From an uncultured Bacteroidota bacterium (GTDB lineage: Bacteria > Bacteroidota > Bacteroidia > Chitinophagales > Chitinophagaceae): a stretch of DNA of 6,745 nt. The notes under the pieces were generated by a model. That model did not search any database. It saw only the letters and a program-made list of their open reading frames with translations, and was not told where the DNA came from. The stretch lies in the NCBI GenBank assembly GCA_903847655.1, contig CAINEG010000210.1, forward strand, positions 1 to 6,745, given 5' to 3'. Shown here one piece after another: positions 1-6,603 of the stretch. Position 1 is the stretch's first letter. Each line of letters begins with the position of its first letter. The position numbers were made by a program, and so were the translations under genes.

Positions 1-1288
1 CATTCGGGCTATGTAAGTTGTCACTGTCTAAGCCAAAGCCCATAAATACAATTTTCAATCCCAATTCTTTTTCAAACAAAGCACAAATAGGAATGCTGCC
101 ACCGCCACGAACAGGAATGGGCTCTTTGCCAAAAGTAGTAGCGATGGCCTTGGCGGCACTTTGGTATTCATGTGAATCTATGGGGGTGATGTATGGTTCG
201 CCTCCATGGTGTTCAAATGCATGCACAGTTACATTGGGTGGTGCAATTTTTTTAAAATGGGCTAGTACCATTTCTGTAATTTTTTCTGAAGATTGATTTG
301 GGACCAATCGACAAGATATTTTGGCAAATGCTTTGGAAGGCAAAACGGTTTTTGCCCCCTCGCCAGTGTAACCACCCCAGATGCCATTTACTTCTAAAGT
401 AGGACGTATACCTGTTCTTTCATTGGTGCTATAGCCTTTTTCACCCCAAACATTTTGAATGCCTAAGTCGATTTTGTATTCATTTTCATCAAATGGGGCT
501 TCTGCCATTTTTTTTCTTTCAGCATCGGTGGAAACAACTACATCATCATAAAATCCGGGAATGGTAATGTGATTATTTTCGTCGTGACAAGAAGCAATCA
601 TTTTTGATAGTATGGTAATGGGGTTGGCCACAGCACCACCATACACTCCACTGTGTAAGTCTCTATTGGGTCCTGTAATTTCTAGTTCGATATAACTTAA
701 GCCTCTTACGCCAATATCAATAGAAGGGGTATCCATGCTAATCATGGCCGTGTCACTAATTAAAATTACATCTGCTTTTAAAAGTTCGGTATTTGCTTTA
801 ACAAAGCTGGCTAAATTAGGACTGCCAATTTCTTCTTCTCCTTCAATGATAAATTTAATATTGGTACAAAGCGAATTGGTTTTAGTCATAATTTCCAATG
901 CTTTGACATGCATGTAAAATTGTCCTTTATCATCGCAAGCACCGCGCGCAAAAATTTTACCGTCTTTGATGCTTGGTTCAAATGGGCTGCTCTGCCATAG
1001 TTCCAATGGATCGGCTGGCTGCACATCATAGTGTCCATACACTAGTACCGTTGGAAAACTTGGATCCGTTATTATTTCTCCATAGACAATGGGATGCCCC
1101 TCTGTTTCATAAATTTTAGTATGGGGTGCACCAGCGTCTTTTAAAGACTGCTCCACTGCTTTGGCACAAGCCAACATATCGGCATTGTGTTCTGTTTTGG
1201 CACTAATGCTTGGAATGCGCAATAAAGTGAGCAGCTCTTGTAAAAAACGATCTTTGTGTTGTTCTTGATATGTTTGCCAAGGGTTCAT
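1..1288 (-). CDS. M20-family metallopeptidase (dipeptidase-like), 3' end cut by the window edge
   Basis: This is a cytosolic-type metallohydrolase of the M20 family (carnosinase/CNDP-like dipeptidase group), expected to hydrolyse dipeptides or short peptides with two metal ions, usually zinc. Translating the minus strand from the ATG at 1288 gives 429 residues with no stop before the edge. The family motifs appear in order: YGHYDVQP with metal ligand H86 and D88; RGACDDKG with bridging D119 (Cys118 sits where Thr, Ser or Val is more usual); EGEEEIGS with catalytic E151 and ligand E152; ligand D179 in ISDT; and near the break LDSDNLHSPN with H425, the expected last ligand. The dimerisation (lid) domain lies roughly between residues 190 and 320. 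Family members are about 450 to 460 residues, so only some 20 to 30 residues are missing. There is no signal peptide and no Shine-Dalgarno sequence. It starts 22 bases after the CDF gene stops and is probably the last visible gene of the operon. The family call is firm; the exact substrate is unknown. Confidence 0.93.
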   Translation of the reverse strand, partial: MNPWQTYQEQHKDRFLQELLTLLRIPSISAKTEHNADMLACAKAVEQSLKDAGAPHTKIYETEGHPIVYGEIITDPSFPTVLVYGHYDVQPADPLELWQSSPFEPSIKDGKIFARGACDDKGQFYMHVKALEIMTKTNSLCTNIKFIIEGEEEIGSPNLASFVKANTELLKADVILISDTAMISMDTPSIDIGVRGLSYIELEITGPNRDLHSGVYGGAVANPITILSKMIASCHDENNHITIPGFYDDVVVSTDAERKKMAEAPFDENEYKIDLGIQNVWGEKGYSTNERTGIRPTLEVNGIWGGYTGEGAKTVLPSKAFAKISCRLVPNQSSEKITEMVLAHFKKIAPPNVTVHAFEHHGGEPYITPIDSHEYQSAAKAIATTFGKEPIPVRGGGSIPICALFEKELGLKIVFMGFGLDSDNLHSPN

Positions 1289-1310
1289 ATAAATTAAGTT
1301 TAACTTTTAT

Positions 1311-2390
1311 TTAATTCAGTTGGTGTTTTAAATCGGACAATACATTTTCGCGGGTCCAATTTAATTTATGTTGAAATGGGGAAGTTCTTTTAGTGCAATT
1401 GTCCATGGTACAGATGGGGCAACTAAAAGCCATACATCCATCGGTATGTACAAAAAATTCAACACTGTCGCCAAATTTATTTTTGATTAGTTTGGTAAAT
1501 TGGTCCACTGCGCCGTGTGCTTCATTGACATTGAAATACCAAGGCACAGTTAAATGACAATCAATATGCATTAAAGCACCATATTTGATCACTCTTAAAT
1601 TATGTAGATCTATCCAATGAGTATTTCTCGATTTATTTAATTCATGAATCACTTCATCCAATAAAGCCATATCCGCTTCGTCCATAATGCCCGCCAAAGA
1701 CTCTCTTATTATTTTATAGCCATTGTAAATGATCCACAAGCCCATCAAAATAGCAATAATGGTATCAATAATTTTATAACCTGTATACAATACCAATCCG
1801 ATGCCAATGGTCACCGCATAGGTGGTATAACTGTCTATCAGTAAATGTTGCCCACTTGAACTTAAGGCTAAAGATTTATTCTTTTTGCCTTTGGCTTTGG
1901 CAAATAAGCCAGCGACCATATTTAATACGGCGGTCAAGAGTAAAATCCAAATACCATTGTCTAATCCATGCAAGGTGTTGGGTTCGAAAAAAGTATGGAT
2001 GGATTCATACAAAATAATAAAACCTGCTGTAATAATTAAACTTCCTTCAAATGCGGCGGAAACGAATTCTGCTTTGCCATGTCCATAAGGATGATCCTTG
2101 TCCTTAGGCTTGGAGGCGACATACAAACTATACAATCCAATTAATCCAGCGAGTACATTCACAATGCTTTCCAATGCATCTGATAAAACAGACAAAGAAT
2201 GAGTCATAAAATAAGCAACAAACTTAAGTACAAACAATACAATACTTAAACTAGTTACAAAAAATTGAATTTTTAAATTCTGTTTGACTTTTGCAAGGGA
2301 CTTCTTTAAGGGGCGTGAACTTAAATGGCTTTTTACTGCGTAGCTTCTGCGTATTTTTTTTGTACAAATTCCCAGTTCACTAAATTCCAC
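1311..2390 (-). CDS. Cation diffusion facilitator (CDF) family divalent-metal transporter; start codon uncertain
   Basis: This is an inner-membrane proton-coupled exporter of divalent metals (Zn, Fe or Mn; the metal cannot be named). I provisionally start it at GTG 2390 (359 residues), overlapping the end of the SOD gene by 58 bases; TTG at 2393 is equally possible. Recognisable CDF homology begins only near residue 35, and there is no ATG, GTG or TTG between 2387 and 2238. Six membrane segments are predicted near residues 42-61, 65-88, 112-132, 145-166, 183-203 and 207-226. Family marks are DHPYGHGKAE (H100, H104) in the loop after segment 2 and HLLID (H182, D186) in segment 5. The segment 2 site reads ESIVN (E74, N78), where E. 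coli FieF has DSLVD, judging from an ungapped alignment by eye. A cytosolic C-terminal domain follows, then a tail with C319, C324, C327 and C332. The nearby SOD and M20 genes both need metals, but a functional link is only inference. Family confidence is high; start confidence is low. Confidence 0.85.
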   Translation of the reverse strand: MEFSELGICTKKIRRSYAVKSHLSSRPLKKSLAKVKQNLKIQFFVTSLSIVLFVLKFVAYFMTHSLSVLSDALESIVNVLAGLIGLYSLYVASKPKDKDHPYGHGKAEFVSAAFEGSLIITAGFIILYESIHTFFEPNTLHGLDNGIWILLLTAVLNMVAGLFAKAKGKKNKSLALSSSGQHLLIDSYTTYAVTIGIGLVLYTGYKIIDTIIAILMGLWIIYNGYKIIRESLAGIMDEADMALLDEVIHELNKSRNTHWIDLHNLRVIKYGALMHIDCHLTVPWYFNVNEAHGAVDQFTKLIKNKFGDSVEFFVHTDGCMAFSCPICTMDNCTKRTSPFQHKLNWTRENVLSDLKHQLN

Positions 2391-3061
2391 CAAGCATTGA
2401 TGTAATCGGCACGCTTGTTTTGATATTTTAAATAATAAGCATGCTCCCAAACATCTAAACCTAGAATCGGACTTCCCTTTGTTTCTGCAATGTCCATCAA
2501 AGGGTTGTCTTGATTGGGGGTGGAACTTACTGCCAAACTTCCATCTGCTTTCACCAGTAACCAAGCCCATCCACTTCCAAATCTTGCTTTGGAGGCATCC
2601 CCAAATGCGGTTTTAAAAGCATCAAACGAACCAAAGGCCTTGGTAATGGCTTCAGCCAATGCCCCGCTTGGCGCAGTGGCAGGTGCAGGCTTCATTAATT
2701 GCCAAAACAATTCATGATTATAATGTCCGCCTGCATTGTTTCTCATTTTTGGAGAATAATGCGAAATATTTTTTAGCAAATCAGTCAAGCTTGTGGCATT
2801 AGTATCTAGTTTTTCTGCAATTACCGCATCGGCTAAATTTTTTGCATAAGCCGCTGCATGTTTGGTGTAATGAATTTCCATCGTCATTGCATCAATAAAA
2901 GGTTCTAATGCAGTATAGTTATAAGGCAAGGGTTGCTGTGTATATTCATTTGCCATACCCAATGCATTTGGACTCATTTTTGAAAGGAGGGGTAGCGTGG
3001 CCATGGCCATACCTGCTTTGCCAGTTGTTTTGATAAACTGACGACGGTTTTGCATGTTCAT
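2333..3061 (-). CDS. Superoxide dismutase, Fe/Mn family, Mn-type signature, with Tat-like signal peptide
   Basis: This enzyme dismutates superoxide to oxygen and hydrogen peroxide. The 242-residue protein starts at ATG 3061 and opens with NRRQFIK (residues 5-11), a twin-arginine motif, followed by a moderately hydrophobic stretch to about residue 30, so it is probably exported folded through the Tat pathway. The mature domain starts near residue 42. The four metal ligands are visible: H64 (MEIHYTKH), H116 (GGHYNHELFW), D203 and H207 (DVWEHAYY). Gly-Gly before HYNH and Gln184 in NQD match manganese-type enzymes rather than the iron-type pattern, although cambialistic activity cannot be excluded. 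The FGSGWAWL core and a C-terminal NAWWNLVNW motif are intact, so the enzyme looks functional. A second in-frame ATG at 3055 would keep the RR motif. The gene starts 4 bases after the permease stop, which implies co-transcription. The TAA stop (2335-2333) lies within or beside the start of the CDF reading frame. The lack of an N-terminal cysteine argues against a lipoprotein. Confidence 0.95.
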   Translation of the reverse strand: MNMQNRRQFIKTTGKAGMAMATLPLLSKMSPNALGMANEYTQQPLPYNYTALEPFIDAMTMEIHYTKHAAAYAKNLADAVIAEKLDTNATSLTDLLKNISHYSPKMRNNAGGHYNHELFWQLMKPAPATAPSGALAEAITKAFGSFDAFKTAFGDASKARFGSGWAWLLVKADGSLAVSSTPNQDNPLMDIAETKGSPILGLDVWEHAYYLKYQNKRADYINAWWNLVNWEFVQKKYAEATQ

Positions 3062-3065
3062 AGTA

Positions 3066-4493
3066 TTATTTTTTAAAGTACTTCCGTAAAGTTACTTTAA
3101 TTGGATGTAATAGTCGGTAGTAAAATTCTTGGTTGAACAGCTGAGAATCGCGCATGGCTTTATAGGTTAAAAACAGCCCAACAGGTATCAACACGGCCGA
3201 TGACATCCACATACCAAAATAAACAGTCCATTCACCAGATTTGGCAAATTTTTCGCCAAAATTATTGAGTAGAAAAAATACCACAAAAAAGATAATGGCC
3301 AAAACCATTGGGGTACCTAGTCCTCCTTTTCTAATAATCGAACCAAGGGGGGCGCCAATTAAAAAAAGTACAATACAAGCAAAAGACAAAGTAAACTTGC
3401 GGTGCCATTCTATGCCATGCAATGAGTTGACAGTCACATTTTGCTTATAAGTTTCATTAAGGGTAGTAAAATTAGCTTGTATGGAAGTGAATTGATAGCT
3501 GGCTGATTCCGAAACCGAACTAGCAATAGAGTCTGGAATGAGTTGTTTAAAATCAGTTAAGGAAGCTTGTTTTTTTTGTGCTAAGAAAACCTGGTTGCTG
3601 TCCTTATAAAACAGAAATCGCAAGTAAGGAGCAATTTCAGTGTTAATTTTTTTTACATAAAAGCTGTCTTTGTTATTTAGCGAATCCATTGCGTGGCCCA
3701 ACTGTCGTACACTTAACATTTTTGGATCATAGACATTGTCATTGCTTTTGTTCATCTCAAAGCTTTTTAAGTCGAATACTTTTTTATATTCTTTAAAATA
3801 CAATCTAGTGAATTCGGTGTTGGTGGTGGCCCTTACTCCTCTTTCTTGGTATCTCCATCCATTGTACATAATAAATTCTAAGAATTTTTTATTGGACGAT
3901 ACACGCATTACCCCCGACTCCGCCATGATGAAATTATCTTGTAAACCATATTTTTTTTCGAAGATGACAATATTGTGCATCACGCTGTCATTACTTTCTT
4001 TCTTTCCTAGTTTGATTACATAGCCGTCAATTTTATCATAGAACACACCTTCCTTTAAATCAATGGCAGGCTTGGCTACAATAATTTCATATTTCAAATT
4101 ACTTAGTTTCATTTGCGTCACAGGAATGATGTTGTTGGCAAATAAAAATGCGATACCTGCTAAAAAAATAGTGAAAATAAATAAGGGGCGCATGAATCGA
4201 ACCAAGGGAATACCTGCGGCTTTAATGGCAATGAGTTCAAAACTTTCACCCAAATTACCAAAGGTCATGATGGAAGAAAATAACAAGGCTAAAGGGAGTG
4301 CGGTGGTAAAAGTACTTACAGAGACCAATCCTATTAATTGCAAAATGGTCACTAAGTCTAATCCTTTGCCCACTAAGTCGTCAATGTATAACCAAAAGAA
4401 TTGCATAGTCAGCACAAAAGTTGAAATGGTGAGTGCTGCTATAAAAGGCCCAATAAAAGCCTTAAGAATTAGTATGTCTAATTTTTTGAACAA
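3066..4493 (-). CDS. LptF/LptG-family permease (YjgP/YjgQ type), lipopolysaccharide export
   Basis: This is a membrane subunit of the Lpt ABC exporter, which with LptB and LptC pulls lipopolysaccharide out of the inner membrane towards the outer membrane. The 475-residue protein has the family architecture: three membrane segments near residues 12-34, 55-76 and 101-123, a large periplasmic region (about 124-366), and three segments near 367-387, 393-412 and 424-446. Marks include MTFGNLGESFELIAIKAAGI (76-95), the cytoplasmic coupling-helix region, and GAPLGSIIRKGGLGTP (380-395). At 475 residues it is longer than the roughly 360 of E. coli LptF or LptG, as usual for Bacteroidota; I cannot say which of the two it corresponds to. 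The start is TTG at 4493: no in-frame ATG lies between it and the upstream TAG, and the resulting N-terminus FKKLDILILKAFIGPF fits the family. It lies 12 bases after the START-like gene, in the same frame, and 4 bases before the SOD gene. Confidence 0.93.
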   Translation of the reverse strand: MFKKLDILILKAFIGPFIAALTISTFVLTMQFFWLYIDDLVGKGLDLVTILQLIGLVSVSTFTTALPLALLFSSIMTFGNLGESFELIAIKAAGIPLVRFMRPLFIFTIFLAGIAFLFANNIIPVTQMKLSNLKYEIIVAKPAIDLKEGVFYDKIDGYVIKLGKKESNDSVMHNIVIFEKKYGLQDNFIMAESGVMRVSSNKKFLEFIMYNGWRYQERGVRATTNTEFTRLYFKEYKKVFDLKSFEMNKSNDNVYDPKMLSVRQLGHAMDSLNNKDSFYVKKINTEIAPYLRFLFYKDSNQVFLAQKKQASLTDFKQLIPDSIASSVSESASYQFTSIQANFTTLNETYKQNVTVNSLHGIEWHRKFTLSFACIVLFLIGAPLGSIIRKGGLGTPMVLAIIFFVVFFLLNNFGEKFAKSGEWTVYFGMWMSSAVLIPVGLFLTYKAMRDSQLFNQEFYYRLLHPIKVTLRKYFKK

Positions 4494-4505
4494 TGCGTTG
4501 TAGTG

Positions 4506-4889
4506 CTAACTACCAATGCGATGAAAGAGTTCTTTTATCTGATATTCCCAAAGCCTACTTTGGTCTTTAATTTCATTTTTCTCAGCAAAGTCTTTCACGA
4601 TTAAAATAGTTTGATTAGAAATTTCAGTTTTTTCTATTCTAAATTCGAAGTACTCATTTTTTTCGCCATGCAACCATTTAAATCTTATAAATTTATCCGG
4701 CTCTTGGTCCAATAATTCTGCTTTGTCAGGTACGCCTTTATTCCATGAAAAACTAAACACATTCTCCCATTCGTCTACCTTGTCTGCAAACCATTCTTGT
4801 AGACCAGATGGCGTGGAAAGAAATTCAAAAAGTATATTTGGTGAACATCTAACTGGAAATTCAAGCGTAAATAATTGTTTCTTACTCAT
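4506..4889 (-). CDS. START-like (SRPBCC/AHSA1-type) domain protein, function unknown
   Basis: This is a 127-residue soluble protein without a signal peptide or membrane segment. The beginning (LEFPVRCSPNILFEFLSTPS followed by GLQEWFADKV, residues 9-38) has the pattern of SRPBCC-fold proteins: a first beta strand, then a helix with a typical LxTPxGLxxWFA signature, alternating strands (for example FIRFKWL at 67-73 and FEFRIEKTE at 80-88), and a C-terminal helix (about 108-125) that would cover the hydrophobic cavity. Related small START-like proteins are widespread in Bacteroidota and lack an assigned function; a hydrophobic ligand or a chaperone-like role is possible but unproven. It is the first gene of the minus-strand run, reads away from ffh, and uses TAG as stop 12 bases before the permease start. 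Unlike its neighbours, it has a Shine-Dalgarno-like AGGAG ten bases before its ATG. Confidence 0.85.
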   Translation of the reverse strand: MSKKQLFTLEFPVRCSPNILFEFLSTPSGLQEWFADKVDEWENVFSFSWNKGVPDKAELLDQEPDKFIRFKWLHGEKNEYFEFRIEKTEISNQTILIVKDFAEKNEIKDQSRLWEYQIKELFHRIGS

Positions 4890-4899
4890 ATATAACTAG

Positions 4900-4908
4900 C
4901 TCCTCTTT
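4900..4908 (-). promoter_or_regulatory. Shine-Dalgarno-like ribosome binding site of the START-like gene
   Basis: On the minus strand this reads AAAGAGGAG, with the AGGAG core at 4904-4900, ten bases before the ATG at 4889. It supports that start. Bacteroidota genes rarely use such sites and the other starts in this window lack one, so its use here is an inference from sequence match and spacing only. Confidence 0.45.
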
Positions 4909-5115
4909 AAAAATTGATTCGTTTGATGCAATAATATTAAATAAAGGTTAGGTTCCAAGTATTTTTTATTCTTTATTAGTTAACAAACTGTCAAGACATA
5001 GATAGAGTAATCTCTAAATTGGTGTAAGTATATGAAATTCAACATTTTATATCATATTACGATACTCTATAATTTTCTAATTTTAACGTATTTATACCTT
5101 TTGAATTCATGATGC

Positions 5116-5142
5116 TTGACTCGTAATGATCACTTATCTTTG
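5116..5142 (+). promoter_or_regulatory. Predicted Bacteroidota sigma-A type promoter of ffh
   Basis: TATCTTTG at 5135-5142 matches the Bacteroidota -7 consensus TAnnTTTG exactly, with TTG at 5116-5118 as the -33 element. The 16-base spacing is a little short for this promoter class. Transcription would begin near 5147-5150, leaving a leader of only about 15 bases before the ATG at 5163, with no Shine-Dalgarno sequence. Confidence 0.6.
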
Positions 5143-5162
5143 CTCCCCTTAATATTGGTACT

Positions 5163-6494
5163 ATGTTTAATAGTTTGAGTGAAAAATTAGAATCTGCGTT
5201 TAAGCACCTAAAAGGTCAGGCAAGAATCAATGAATTGAATGTTGCTAATACCTTAAAAGATATCCGAAAAGCATTGTTGGATGCCGATGTCAATTTTAAA
5301 ATTGCCAAAGAGTTTACCGATAGCATTAAAGAAAAAGCCATTGGTGAAAAAGTCATCAATGCCATCAGTCCGGGTCAATTGATGACCAAAATTGTTCAAG
5401 ATGAGTTAACCAAACTCATGGGGTCTGAAGCTGCCATCTTGGATTTAAGCAAAAGCCCTACTGTTATTTTAGTGGCAGGTTTACAAGGTTCAGGTAAAAC
5501 CACTTTTTCAGGAAAGTTGGCTACTTATTTAAAAGCACAAAAAAAATCACCTTTATTAGTTGCTGCGGATATTTATCGACCAGCGGCCATGGATCAATTA
5601 ACGGTACTCGCCGAACAAATTGGCGTAGATATTTTTGTGGAAAGAGAAAATAAAGATGCAGTATCTATTGCGCAAAATGCCATCGTGTATGCCAAAGCCA
5701 ACAATAAAAATGTAATCATTATTGATACGGCGGGAAGATTGGCCGTGGATGAAATGATGATGAATGAGGTTGCCAATATTAAAAATGCCATTCAACCACA
5801 AGAGATTTTATTTGTAGTGGATGCCATGACAGGACAAGATGCAGTCAATACAGCCAAGGCTTTCAACGATCGTCTTGATTTTACTGGTGTGGTTTTAACT
5901 AAGTTAGATGGAGATACCAGGGGTGGTGCCGCGCTTTCTATAAAGTACACGGTCAATAAACCCATCAAGTTTATGAGCAGTGGAGAGAAGATGGAGACCT
6001 TGGATATTTTTTATCCTGAGCGTATGGCCCAAAGAATTTTAGGTATGGGCGACATTACTTCTTTGGTAGAAAAAGCGCAAGCAAATTACGATGAAGCAGA
6101 AGCTAAAAAATTAGAGAAAAAAATTCGCAAGAATCAATTTGACTTCGAAGATTTTTTGACGCAGATTCACCAAATTAAAAAAATGGGGAATTTGAAAGAC
6201 ATCATGGGCATGATTCCAGGCATGGGCAAAAGTTTAAAAGACATCGATATTAAAGACGATGCATTTAAAGGCGTAGAAGCCATCATTCAATCCATGACCA
6301 TTATCGAAAGACGTAATCCGGAGGTTTTGAATCCAAGTAGAAAACAAAGAATTGCCAAAGGGGCGGGCAAAGACATTGGGGAGATCAATGCCTTTATCAA
6401 ACAATTTGACCAAATGAAACAGATGATGAAGCAGATGAGCGGTCAGATGCCAGGTGGCCCAATGGGTGGTAAAATGCCCGGGTTAAGAAGATAA
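5163..6494 (+). CDS. ffh: Signal recognition particle protein Ffh (SRP54 homologue)
   Basis: This is the GTPase of the signal recognition particle. It binds 4.5S RNA and hydrophobic signal sequences on translating ribosomes and docks with the receptor FtsY at the membrane. The 443-residue protein has the full family layout: N domain about 1-90 with the ALLDADVN motif (37-44); G domain about 98-300 with the P-loop GLQGSGKTT (106-114), DIYRPAA (136-142), DTAGR (188-192), TKLDGDTRGG (246-255) and SSGEK (272-276, a mild variant of the usual GxGEK); and a methionine-rich M domain from about 325 with the finger-loop stretch KKMGNLKDIMGMIPGMG (339-355) and the RNA-binding segment SMTIIERRNPEVLNPSRKQR (377-396). 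The tail (about 418-440) is rich in Met and Gly, as is common. All GTPase motifs are present, so it should be functional. It is transcribed divergently from the envelope/metal operon and precedes rpsP by 109 bases. The SRP RNA gene is not visible in this window. Confidence 0.98.
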   Translation: MFNSLSEKLESAFKHLKGQARINELNVANTLKDIRKALLDADVNFKIAKEFTDSIKEKAIGEKVINAISPGQLMTKIVQDELTKLMGSEAAILDLSKSPTVILVAGLQGSGKTTFSGKLATYLKAQKKSPLLVAADIYRPAAMDQLTVLAEQIGVDIFVERENKDAVSIAQNAIVYAKANNKNVIIIDTAGRLAVDEMMMNEVANIKNAIQPQEILFVVDAMTGQDAVNTAKAFNDRLDFTGVVLTKLDGDTRGGAALSIKYTVNKPIKFMSSGEKMETLDIFYPERMAQRILGMGDITSLVEKAQANYDEAEAKKLEKKIRKNQFDFEDFLTQIHQIKKMGNLKDIMGMIPGMGKSLKDIDIKDDAFKGVEAIIQSMTIIERRNPEVLNPSRKQRIAKGAGKDIGEINAFIKQFDQMKQMMKQMSGQMPGGPMGGKMPGLRR

Positions 6495-6497
6495 GTA

Positions 6498-6510
6498 ATT
6501 GATAATCAAT
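6498..6510. repeat. 13-base palindrome just after the ffh stop
   Basis: ATTGAT-A-ATCAAT is a perfect odd-centred palindrome starting four bases after the ffh TAA. It is too AT-rich and has too small a loop for a convincing intrinsic terminator, and no T-run follows. It could be a protein-binding site or chance in AT-rich DNA. Confidence 0.25.
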
Positions 6511-6526
6511 CTATTTTAGGATAAAC

Positions 6527-6557
6527 TTGTATCGTATTTCCCTTTCTCCTATATTTG
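6527..6557 (+). promoter_or_regulatory. Predicted Bacteroidota sigma-A type promoter of rpsP
   Basis: TTG at 6527-6529 and TATATTTG at 6550-6557 match the -33/-7 pattern with a 20-base spacer, close to the class optimum. Transcription would begin near 6562-6565, giving a leader of about 40 bases that is A/T-rich before the ATG at 6604, as seen for highly expressed Bacteroidota genes. It suggests that rpsP can be transcribed independently of ffh. Confidence 0.65.
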
Positions 6558-6603
6558 CATTCAGTTAACCCTATTTAATAACGCCTATAAATTTCTATTT
6601 AAA

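Larger units (their letters stand above)
4890..5162. other. Divergent AT-rich intergenic region
   Basis: This separates the minus-strand operon from ffh and must carry promoters for both directions. The ffh promoter is recognisable near the right end. No convincing TAnnTTTG box was found for the leftward operon. The strongest other structure is an 8-base inverted repeat, ATAGAGTA at 5002-5009 and TACTCTAT at 5063-5070, plus a small hairpin at 5003-5016 (TAGAG, 4-base loop, CTCTA). No tRNA, SRP RNA or other RNA gene was recognised, and no plausible small coding region. Confidence 0.6.

Noticed and set aside
18..917. Plus-strand open frames at 18-296 and 735-917
   Set aside because: They are antisense to the M20 peptidase, whose motifs are intact over the same bases; their translations show no recognisable domain.
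2391..2570. Extension of the CDF reading frame up to an ATG at 2570
   Set aside because: This stretch lies entirely inside the conserved superoxide dismutase coding region in another frame, its translation has no CDF resemblance, and it would place a long unlikely N-terminus before the first membrane segment.
1885..4503. Plus-strand open frames antisense to the CDF, SOD and permease genes (for example 4063-4503)
   Set aside because: They mirror well-supported genes on the other strand, have no recognisable family features and no credible promoter or start context.
4955..4987. Possible leftward promoter (TTTG at 4987-4984, TACTTGG at 4961-4955)
   Set aside because: The -7 match is poor (it lacks the TAnnTTTG pattern), so I could not support it as the operon promoter.
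4890..5162. Possible SRP RNA or other structured RNA next to ffh
   Set aside because: No GC-rich stem, GGAA-tetraloop-type SRP signature or other known RNA motif was seen; the region is uniformly AT-rich.
5594..5801. Two minus-strand open frames within ffh
   Set aside because: They overlap the conserved GTPase domain of ffh and look like by-products of its codon composition.
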